From assembly GCA_030770425.1 (NCBI GenBank), contig JASJFT010000047.1:62001-126000 (forward strand): 64,000 nt of DNA. Direction: 5' to 3'. This document shows, piece by piece, positions 32,980 through 42,800 of this stretch. Origin of the DNA: Darksidea phi. Its lineage: Eukaryota > Ascomycota > Dothideomycetes > Pleosporales > Lentitheciaceae. Positions within the stretch are counted from its first letter, which is position 1; the number at the start of each line of letters is the position of its first letter. Both the position numbers and the translations under genes were made by a program. The notes below the pieces were generated by a model that was not told the origin of the DNA, ran no database searches, and saw only the letters and a list, made by a program, of their open reading frames with translations.

Positions 32980-34105
32980 ATGAGGGCTTCGTTCAGGGCG
33001 GTATGGCGTAAACATTCTCTTTTTGGTTATGGACACTATGATACCCACCATTGGCACGGCGTTATATGACAACTTCGGCATTACGATATATCTGAATCTA
33101 TTTATCAGTCTCTTGAGACCGCTACTTGCCTTTACTTCTCCACTTTCATTGTGCATCAAGTTCGACTGAACAACACCGATAAATCTACTTATCATGAAGC
33201 AGGATGTCGATTCATCCCGACTTAATATAGGTTCTCGATAATTTACTTGATATATCTTATTTATGAGATGTTATATAATTCTATTTAATTATTATCTTAT
33301 TTCGATTTGTGTCACCTTTTTGGGTTATTCCGCGAGTTTAACGACGGATAGCTGCTACTCATTCAATAGAACTATACTATCCTACTGGAAAAAGGTAAGA
33401 TTCTAGGATTCGGACCTATTAATAAAATCGAAGCTACGGTCCTAAAATCATACGTAGAAGAAGAATCAAAGATAGCATGCATGGTATAAAAACTCGGTTA
33501 TATAGGTGCTTCAGCAACCTAAAGTGGATAACAGTACTTTCACATATTACTCATTTGAGGATTCCGAACGCTGCAGCATATGCACGTTGAGTTGCTCACC
33601 ACCACCATTCGTGTCCATTAATCAGCTATTAAATGAAGATATCGATATATTACCTTCTTAGTTCCTATTAAACTATCTAAACTAGTTTACTTTAAATATC
33701 TAATAAATATATATTCTCTATATATTCTAGGTACTAGTATCTTACTATTGGATACCTCTTTTATATTATAATTAGTTAACTAATTATAGAGAGACCAAAG
33801 TACCTAGTAGTAAGTTTAAATAGTATAATATTATATAGATTTATAGATTTATAGTTATATCATTATAAAGATACTATAATTAGGGGGGTTAGGCCCTAAT
33901 TAGGGGTGCTCGGAACCGTAGTGAAACGAAGAAGCATCTGCATAGCTATAAAGGAAAACGAATCCTAGCGCAAGCTAGCCTAGTAAAATCTCCCTCTCTA
34001 CATCGGTCAACAACCGTTCCGCTAATGTGTACATCCATCAACTTCGGGCATAACCCACAGCAGCAGATTTCAAAGCACTGTAGCCATATTCTCCAATGAG
34101 AATCA
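32980..34105. other. AT-rich RIP-like tract
   Basis: Two AT-rich blocks, about 33225-33310 and 33640-33890, contain taatta/tatata words and no open frame, flanking a more balanced 300 bp. A 'cctaattagggg' palindrome-like string occurs near 33892-33906. This is probably remains of a RIP-inactivated repeat. I see no gene. Confidence 0.5.
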
Positions 34106-34452
34106 TCACTGTCCACTAATCCCGTTGCTACCGTTCCCGGAAGAGTTGTTGGTGCTGTTGTTGGGTGCATCATTACTGAGCGGATTCCAATGGTCTTCTC
34201 GAGGGGACTGATTGAGCCAACGAGTAAGGGAGTACGATGCGTTAGTTATGTTCGGCGACTAAATGGTTTAAGGTTAGCATGGCTTCTGGGAGGGGAGAAC
34301 TAGGGAGAGGAGGACTGAATTAGGGTTTAAGATTAAGATGTTGGTATGTAGAGAATAGCACGTACGTTCGGGCTAAAGGGCATGTGTTGACTGGTCGTCG
34401 TCGTCGCACTGGTTGCGGTACCTTGGGCGTGGCGAGAAGTGTCTTGCGGCAT
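34106..34452 (-). CDS. Small spliced hypothetical protein, 79 residues
   Basis: Exon 1 (34452-34366) encodes 29 residues rich in Thr, Ser and Gln. A 107-bp intron runs from GTACGT to TTTAG, with a good branch site gctaacc about 25 bases before the acceptor. Exon 2 (34258-34106) adds 50 residues with SLTRWLNQSPREDHWNP and a Ser/Asn/Gly-rich tail, ending at TGA. Reading phase is kept (phase 0). The protein is polar, with no signal peptide. I do not recognise the family. The strong intron and balanced composition favour a real gene, but alternative exons cannot be excluded. Confidence 0.45.
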
Positions 34453-35157
34453 GGTGGGAACAGCTTGAAATAGTCTGAGCGGGAAGGTATATTCGTGCCA
34501 GAGATTCTAATGAGTGTTTAATTGGTGTAGGTCTTCAAGACTAGCGAAGTGATGGATGCGATGTGGTCAATCGAAATCCCTTCACTTCTATATACAACTA
34601 TGAGGCCGCCATGACTTCCCGCGAACCTTCGAATAACCCAATGTCATTGGGATTTCCTCCCTACGTGCTGCTGCGAGGGACTTGTGCGTGAATGGTAGTG
34701 AGTGTCTGGATGGTTGACATAGCGGGCCCGTGGCCTGCCGCTTATCTTCTGCGGGCCTGCATGGAACTTGTGTAAACGAATGCTGATTGGTTTTATTTAG
34801 AAGGTTGATTATTTGTGGCAGTTCAGCTGATTCAAATCCGGCCGGGTGAGGTTTCGCATGTTCCACGTCTCAAAATAAAGGCATGGGACTGGTGCTTTCG
34901 CTAGGCTTGTTGGAATTGTGCCGCGATGTGTCTGCATGGGACTTGTGTTCTGCATATCTATTGGCCGAGTACGCGAGTTTGCCTTGTCTTGAAGTGCGCC
35001 ACGCACGTGACGGGCGGCGGGGTGTGTATTTGGCTTTTATTTAACCATGCTCAGGGGCGAAAGCGATGTAGCCTTGTTGCCTTTATATATCTCAGTCCGA
35101 ATCTCAGGAACGTACTCTGTAGGGCCTAGAGAGCATTTTCTTTTTTTCTCCAGCCTG
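34453..35157. other. intergenic, divergent flank
   Basis: This 705-bp region lies between the small spliced gene and the Clr5-ankyrin gene. Nothing beyond possible promoters is seen; a T-run (ttttctttttttctcc, about 35136-35151) sits immediately before the Clr5 start. Confidence 0.4.
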
Positions 35158-38100
35158 ATGGCGTTCTTTGGCCCCAACCCCCTAGGCGTCCTCTCCGGCA
35201 TCGAGCAGGGACTCGAACCTCTAAACTGGAATCGTTTCAGAGACGTCATCTCACAATTATATGCATCAAAACCATTGAAGGACGTCATGCGGATTATGAA
35301 CGAGGAGCACAAGTTCAAGGCTACGTATGATAGTATACTTTCTGCTTTGCTCTTGTCTCTATGCTAACCCACGATAGCAGGAAGCAGTACATGACACAGC
35401 TCCAGAAATGGGGAATCGCTACAAAACGTATCAAGCCTAGTGAGTACAAGGCGATGCTCAAGAAGAAACGAAAACGAGAGCAAGGAGACCCGCCAAAATC
35501 CACAAAGTTCCAACTGCATGGAGAGAACGTGCCGGATTCGAAGATCGCCAGGTGGGAAACTCGGATGTTAAAGGAAAGTATAATCACGGAAGCAGACACG
35601 TTCTTAGAAGTCGGTAAGCAATATGCAATAACCTTGCGTCAAATGACCCGCCTGATAATTGACGACAGGAACGCCGCCCAGCTTGCGATGGAGCACACCA
35701 ACCCCTTCCATAGCCAGTGCTTCCCCGCGATTCGAAATACCGACCCTTAACAGCCCGCCATCGAAGTCTGTGGCCCATCTCTCCGTCCATTCTTCGAACA
35801 CGCGATCGCCCTCCCATTTCCCAACTCAACCGAGCAACGATCTTCACTTGTTTTTTTATGGCACAGTAGATGACCTCATTTCAACGGACTACTCAGCCCA
35901 GAACTGCTTCAGGGCCATGACTCCCATATTTGGTTCCACCCCTTCACCAACCCTGAGCAACATTCAGGCCGTATCCTCTCCAAAACCTCCGACTGGAAGA
36001 ATCACATATTCACCAGTTTTAGGTGATGCCCAGGTCACCTTCCCCCTAGGACCTTCGTCCACAATTTTCACGTCGCCGCACCAAATTCCAGAAAGCCCAC
36101 CCCCCGGCCATTGCGACTGGTGGAGTCAATTTATCTGTTATACACCGTCTCCGGAAGCTCTCTACTCGACGCCTCCTAATACAGCTTTGCTATACAACCT
36201 CCCTTGGTTCCAGTTCCTAGCCATGATTGAGTCCAAAGGCTCGTGCTCTACTCGTCTCAATTATTCACCCATTAGGCTAACGTTGCACTAGTCACTCCGT
36301 ACCCAGACCTCGCTACTGTTGCTAATATGGTCAACTCTTCTACCAGCAACACAGTTCTGTCAAAACCGAACGACCTTCCAATGTTAGATTCAGTGCCTAC
36401 ATTATTAGAAGACATAACTTCAGTCCTACCGACCTGGGCTACCACTACCGCCCTTGCAAGTCAGTCGAACACCGCCCGGTACATTCATGATCGTCTATTC
36501 GCTATAATCCCGGAAGATTTTCATAAGGAGCTGAGAGGAGGCACTGAAAAGAAGCGTGAACTCGTCAAGATAAACGGGAACGTCCAATATTTCAGCCTGG
36601 CAGCATATTTGCTAACTAACAACATATTGCCCAACGAGAAAGTTGCCATAATAGCCGAAATTTTTGAAGACAAGAAAAATCTGCAGCTTCTTAGGTCCAT
36701 TCTGTCAATGCGGAATCCAACAGTCGAAGCGTTTGCAGAAAGGCTTTTACCAGGCGCGATAGAATCCGGGCATCGAAGTCTCATACGGGAGTGTCTTAAT
36801 GCAAGAGTTGACCCCAACTCACGGGTACTAGGAATAACTGCTCTTCAATATATTTCTGGGAAGGACGATATCGAGCTAGTTCGACTTCTTCTCGATGCCG
36901 GTGCAGACGTTAACGCCCCGCCAAGCTATACGAGTGGAAGAACGGCCCTCCAAGCGGCAGCCGAGAAGGGTAACATCGAGATAGTCCAAGTTCTTCTTAA
37001 CGCCAGTGCAGATGTCAACGCCCCGCCAGCGGACTTTAACGGAAGAACGGCCCTCCAAGCGGCAGCCGAGAAGGGTAACATCGAGCTAGTCCAAGTTCTT
37101 CTCAATGCCAGTGCAGATGTCAACGCCCTGCCAGCAGATAAGTATGGAAGAACGGCCCTCCAAGCAGCAGCCGGGTACGGCGATATCAAGCTGGTCCAAG
37201 TTCTTCTCGATGCCGGTGCGGATGTCAACGCCCTGCCAGCATATACGGATGGAAGAACGGCCCTCCAAGATGCAGCTGGATACGGCGACATCGAGCTGGT
37301 TCGACTTCTTCTCGATGCCGGTGCAGACGTCAACGCCCCGCCAGGGTATACGGGTAGAGGAACGGCCCTCCAAGTGGCAGCTGAGACCGGCAACATCGAG
37401 CTGGTTCGAGTTCTTCTCGATGCCGGTGCAGATGTTAACGCCCCGCCAGCGGAGAATGGACGAGATATTCTAGTCCCGCCTGAGGAGGAGAAGGGTGGAA
37501 GGTCCGCCCTCCAAGCGGCAGCCGAGAAGGGTAACATCGAGCTGGTCCAAGTTCTTCTCGATGCCGATGCAGATGTTAACGCCCCGCCAGGGTATACGTA
37601 TGGAAGAACGGCCCTCCAAGCAGCAGCCGGGTACGGCGACATCAAGCTGGTCCAAGTTCTTCTCGATGCCGGTGCGGATGTCAACGCCCTGCCAGCATAT
37701 ATGGGTGGAAGAACAGCCCTCCAAGAGGCAGCCGAGAAGAGTAACATTGAGCTAGTTGAATTTCTTCTCAATGCTAGTGCAGATGTCAACGCTCCGCCAG
37801 CGTTTGAGTATGGAAGAACTGCCCTCCAAATAGCAGCTGAGACCGGCAACATCGAGCTGGTTCGAGTTCTTCTCGCTGCCGATGCATACGTCAACGCCCC
37901 GCCAGCAGATGAGGAAGGAATGACCGCCCTCCAAGCAGCAGCTGAGAACGGCGATATCGAGCTGGTTCGAGTTCTTGTCGATGCCGGTGCAGATGTCAAC
38001 GGCCAGCAAGCGGATGGGTGGAACCCAACGGCGCTCCAAGTGGCAGTTTATTACGACAACATGGAGCTGGTTCAAGTTCTTCTCGGCGCAGGTGCAGATG

Positions 38101-38849
38101 TCAACTCCCCTTTAGCGGGTTACTATGGAAGTACGGCCCTCCAAATGGCAGCTAAGAAAGACAATATCGAGCTGGTTCGAGTTCTTCTCGGCGCAGGTGC
38201 AGATGTCAACGCCCCACCAGGGGATAAGTATGGAAGAACGGCCCTCCAAGCAGCAGCCAAGCAGGGAAACATTGAGCTGGTTCAAATTCTTCTTCGCGCC
38301 GACGCGCATGTCAACGCCCCGCCAGCGGATGAGGGTGGAAGAACGGCCCTCCAAGCGGCAGCTGAGAACGGCAACACCGAGCTGGTTCGACTTCTTCTCG
38401 GCGCAGGTGCAGATGTCAACGCCCCACCAGGGGATAAGTATGGAAGAACGGCCCTCCAAGCAGCAGCCGAGCAGGGAAACATTGAGCTGGTTCAAATTCT
38501 TCTTCACGCCGACGCGGATGTCAACGCCTCAGCGGCGAATACCGCTGGGGTGACGTCGCTTCAAGCCGCTGCTCTTAATGGCTATGTTAGAGTTGCCACA
38601 ATACTGCTCAAGGCTGGCGCTGATACAAATGGTAATAGAGCCTCAAACGAAGGAAGAACCGCTTTAGAAGGAGCTGCAGAGCACGGGCGCATAGATATGG
38701 TGCAGTTACTACTTAATGCTAACGCCGATCTCTATGGAAATGGGAATATACAATACAAAAGAGCTCTTCAACTAGCCTCAAAGAACGGACATAATACCGT
38801 TAGAAGGCTTATTGAGGACCACTATAAAAAAGGCATTGTAGGTATTTGA
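35158..38849 (+). CDS. Clr5-domain ankyrin-repeat protein
   Basis: Exon 1 is 35158-35324, exon 2 is 35381-35613 and exon 3 starts at 35669; introns of 56 and 55 bp have clean GT-AG ends, the first with a gctaaccc branch site. Exon 3 runs to about 36230-36270, and a last exon opens near 36290 and reads to 38849. The exon 3/4 donor is uncertain (acceptor probably cactag at 36293, after gctaacg). Residues about 23-85 form a Clr5 domain (NWNRFRDVISQLYASKPLKD, then NEEHKFKAT and YMTQLQKWGI across the splice). A Ser/Pro-rich linker and a helical segment follow, then about 18 ankyrin repeats of 35 residues (GRTALQAAAEKGNIELVQVL type). Clr5 is a fungal N-terminal module seen in cellulose regulator CLR-5-like proteins and before many repeat domains; binding target is unknown. 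A short insert with ILVPPEEEKGG interrupts repeat 6-7. Confidence 0.82.
36830..38790 (+). repeat. 105-bp ankyrin-coding tandem repeats of the Clr5 gene
   Basis: About 18 units of 105 bp share ggaagaacggccctccaagc and gatgtcaacgccccgccag. Blocks 38186-38395 and 38396-38520 are nearly identical two-unit copies, so recent duplication involved dimers, as in the PNP-NACHT array but with a different consensus. Confidence 0.85.
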
Positions 38850-39059
38850 TGTTAAGTAAGATGGTGTCAAGAGTTTGTAGGACAGCGGGGCACAGGAAGA
38901 TCTACGAATTACTCCTAAGCCACTGTGGATGGCCACAGCGGAAGAGCATGAGGCGGTCATCGAGCTACTTTAAGTACCTTCCGTCTCCTTTAGCCTTCGC
39001 CTTTAAATACCCTGCAGGGCTACTAGAAGGCATGGGGACCAGACCATACATCAACACTC

Positions 39060-39410
39060 TACACCGTCAACAAATTGAGCGACCTCTACGCAAACCTGGG
39101 ACGGCTTAACGAGGAGGAGAAGAGAGGCAGGAGAGACTGGTGCTCAAGAATGCACGGTGGGACAAGATCAGGGCGGCGGTGGAGCAGGAGAAGGAGGAGG
39201 GCTTCCCGGTGGGAGATGTGGACGAGATGGCTGGCCGGCTGACGGGGTGGGTGAACAAGGGGCTCGAGGCGCACTGCGCGCGAGCTCGACCGTCGCCCTG
39301 CATGAAGCGGTGGTGGAATGAAGATTTGACGGCGCTGCGGAAGTAGTACATGTACTGGAGGAACTGGGCGCGCGCGATACGGCGGCAGGGCGAGAGGACG
39401 AAGAGTTGAG
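39060..39410 (+). pseudogene. LINE-type retrotransposon ORF2 fragment with in-frame stops
   Basis: The frame at 39140 reads a charged segment with EEGFPVGDVDEMAGRLTGWV and ends in CMKRWWNEDLTALRK, followed by TAG and then YMYWRNWARAIRRQ in the same frame. The 'KRWWNxxLTxLRKxY...WARA' pattern is the linker between endonuclease and reverse transcriptase in fungal LINE elements. No reverse transcriptase core remains. A CAG-to-TAG change would explain the stop. Confidence 0.55.
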
Positions 39411-39419
39411 GACACCTAC

Positions 39420-39560
39420 CCAGGAAACCCAGGCCATATATATAGTCTACTTAAAAATAAAGCTTACTTCTTTTATATTTCTATTTATAGTAAAGTAATA
39501 TTATAAAGAGAATATTCTAGATTAATAAATAGTTTTTACGAGCTCTAGATTTTATATTTT
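39420..39560. other. Short AT-rich RIP-like patch
   Basis: About 140 bases of taaa/tatt-rich sequence with a T-run separate the LINE fragment from the WD40 scrap. Confidence 0.45.
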
Positions 39561-39616
39561 TCTTTTTTTTTTACATGTTCCATTTCATGCACCGTTTTTG
39601 GTTGACTGTTTTTTCG

Positions 39617-39718
39617 AACTCCTCTTACATAGCTGCTATGACCCTCGAGCGTCTGGAGGCACAAGCCGCTGCTCGCATCCCAGATCTTTTTTTGGACGGA
39701 CGCCGCTCTCGCTAGCAG
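39617..39718 (-). pseudogene. Solitary WD40-repeat scrap of a NACHT-WD40 type
   Basis: Within a short minus-strand frame, the peptide KIWDASSGLCLQTLEGHSSY is a nearly perfect half of a WD40 repeat of the kind found in fungal NACHT-WD40 receptors (KIWDxxSGxCLQTLEGH). It is preceded by LARAAS, matching the usual LASAS strand. Nothing before or after continues the propeller. It lies about 150 bp downstream of the end of the HET-NACHT-ankyrin gene on the same strand. Confidence 0.7.
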
Positions 39719-39864
39719 CAGAAGATGGAGACTAATCCCACTTCCATTAGCATGCATCTACGCTTCTCGATTCCTCATTCGCGAAAAGAAAAATAGATTT
39801 CACAGCCCTAGTACGCAATTAACAATCTACATTTAAATAGTGAGGTGACCAGGATAGGATTCTT

Positions 39865-42800
39865 CTACGAATGGAGGCGGTACGCTCGCAGCAGCTTGAC
39901 TACCGCCTCGTGTCCGTTCTTTGCCGCCCACCAGAGCGGCGTCCGTCCGTGCTTGTCCTTCGCGTTGACGTTGACCTCGCCAGTGTCTAGCAGCAGCTTA
40001 ACTACCGCCTCGTGTCCGTTCTTTGCCGCCCACCAGAGCGGCGTCCGTCCGTCCTTGTCCTTCGCGTTGACGTCGACCTTGACCCTGTCTAGCAGCAGCT
40101 TAACTACCGCCTCGTGTCCGTTCACTGCCGCCCGCAAGAGCGGCGTCTGTCTGTAAAAACTGTCCTTCGCGTCAATGTCGACCTTGCCGGTGTCCAGCAA
40201 CAGCTTGACTACCGCCTCGTGTCCGTTCTCTGCCGCCCGCCAGAGCGGCGTCTCTCTGAAATAACTGTCCTTCGCGTCAATGTCGACCTTGCCGGTGTCC
40301 AGCAACAGCTTGACTACCGCCTTGTGTCCGTTCTCTGCCGCCCGCCAGAGCGGCGTCCGTCCGTGCTTGTCCTTCGCGTCGATGTCGACCTCGCCAGTGT
40401 CTAGCAGCAGCTTGACTACCGCCTCGTGTCCGTTCACTGCCGCCCGCCAGAGCGGCGTCCGTCCGTCCTTGTCCTTCGCGTCGATGTCGACCTCGCCAGT
40501 GTCTAGCAGCAGCTTGACTACCGCCTCGTGTCCGTTCTCTGCCGCCCGCCAGAGCGGCGTCTGTCTGTAAAAACTGTCCTTCGCGTCGATGTCGACCTTG
40601 CCGGTGTCTAGCAGCAGCTTAACTATCGCCTTGTGTCCGTTCTCTACTGCCCGCCAGAGCATCGTCTGTCTGTAAAAACTGTCCTCCGCGTCGATGTCGA
40701 CCTTGCCGGTGTCTAGCAGCAGCTTAACTACCGCCTCGTGTCCGTTCTTTGCCGCCAACCAGAGCGGCGTCCATCCGCCCTTATCCTTCGCGTTGACGTC
40801 GACCTCGCCAGTGTCTAGCAGCAGCTTGACTACCGCCTCGTGTCCGTTCTTTGCCGCCCGCCAGAGCGGCGTCTCTCTGTCAAAACTGTCCATCGCGTTG
40901 ACGTCGACCTTGCCCGTGTCTAGCAGCAGCTTAACTACCGCCTCGTGTCCGTTCTTTGCCGCCTGCCAGAGCGGCGTCCCTCTGTAACAACCGGCCCTCG
41001 CGTCGATTTCGACCTTGCCGGTGTCCAGCAGCAGCTTAACTACCGCCTCGTGTCCGTTCTTTGCCGCCCACCAGAGCGGCGTCTGTCCGTCCTTGTCCTT
41101 CGCGTCGATGTCGACCTTGCCGGTATCCAGCAACAGCTTGACTATTGCCTCATTCCCAAGCTCCGCTAAATAAGAGAGTACGCTCCTTCGATTCGAGAAT
41201 TGGAAATTGCGTCCAAGGGTTGGATCTCCTCTGTCCTGGTAATAGTAGGCCTGGATTTCACTAGGGGGACTTCCGAGATGTTGGTCCTTAGAAAGAACAT
41301 CTACAAACGCTTGGAGAGCCTCCTCACTTCTGGTTGCCAAGGCTGCAAAGAGAGGGGGTCCATAACGTTCTTTTCCGACTTCAAGACAGGAGACAGCGGA
41401 TGGGTGTGCTCTAATAAGAGCAGGCATGTTACGTTCCCCTAGTACATATAGTAGGCTCATTTCGTCTGTGTACCTACGTACTTCATGCCATTCAAATAAG
41501 TTCGCTAGCTTGATCCAGGAAGGTCGTGGGAAATTAAGGATAAAATTCCTCTGGGTGATACCGCTTCCTTCTGCTAAATCTGCATGGTAAAGAACATTCT
41601 GCACGGCGTATTCTAGGAAAGGAAACCAATCATTGGCTGACTTGCGTAGGTCGGCGGCCGGCTTCGATGAAGCCTTCCGAAGTTTCTCGGGGATCCTTAG
41701 AGGAGTAAAAACATCCATACTCATATAGGTAAGGCAGCATTGTTTTAGCTGCTCGTGACTTTGGCCCTGGAGATTACTTCTAAGGTCAGGCCAGACGTCG
41801 CCAAGGCCGTCTTCTTTGAGGAGAAAGTCTCTTACCGACTCGTGAATAAACTGAACTGTCTGATCCTTGGATTTCGTTATCTCGGCTAGGCCCTTTGATG
41901 AGTCAAGTATGAATAGTTCGATTGTTTCTTTGGTGACCTCATTAGGATCCCACTTGGACACTGCCTCAGGCTCAACCCCGGAGAGAACAGCGAAGTATAA
42001 CTGCTCTGGACTTAACGGCTGCTTCGCGAAAAGCACCCATTGGATACATAGTACCAAATCGTCTCTATTATGTGAGTCGCGCGTTAATATATTGCGAAAT
42101 AGTCTATGCAGGTCGCTAGGAATCTCCTGTAGTCTTCGTCGAAGTGCATGGATCCGGCCACGGTCATACTCTTTGTTAAGGATGCCTATAACGAGAACAA
42201 CCCACATAAAGACTCCTGACGCTTTTTCTTGAAGCTCGCTTCGAATCAGCTGCGCAATTTTGCTCTTCCCGATCCGTAACTCGCTCTCTAGATAATTGGC
42301 GATATCCTGGTTGTGTCCTTCTTGCCCTTCTAGCACTAGGCTTAGTCCTTTCTGGACTGTAATGTGCGGGTAGTGTCTGCTCGAAAAACAAACTCGGAAT
42401 CCGATACCGGCTGACGCCGAGAGCCCGCCAACCCGTTCAAAGAACTGTATCATATCTCGGACCTGTTCTTCTTCGCATTCATCTAGGGCGTCAATGAGGC
42501 AGACTACAGGGGACTGAAGGCTCTGTATAGCTTGCTCTAACAGCGATTTGAGTGATTCAATGCCCCATTGGTGATCTGGTCTGATGCACGACGATGGAAG
42601 ACCGACCGATTCAAAAACGAACTGGAGAGCCGGAAGCCGTTCGAGGAGTTGCAGGAGCAGTGACCGATAAGCCCCGATTGTGGACTTCTCCATGTCCTCA
42701 CCTCGGGCGTTGAAGAAGAATGAGATAATAGTTCTGTCTTTCATCGTTTTCCGCGCATTAGCAAGAGCAAACTTCATTAAGGTAGATTTTCCGGTTCCAG

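Noticed and set aside
35198..35216. String resembling a tRNA T-arm end (gggactcgaacct)
   Set aside because: It lies inside the Clr5 coding exon, and no acceptor or anticodon stem can be folded around it.
36926..37999. 357-codon minus-strand open frame opposite the Clr5 ankyrin repeats
   Set aside because: It is periodic (ALTSA, SSMLPFSAAAWRA repeated) and exists only because the repeat length is a multiple of three. It is an antisense shadow.
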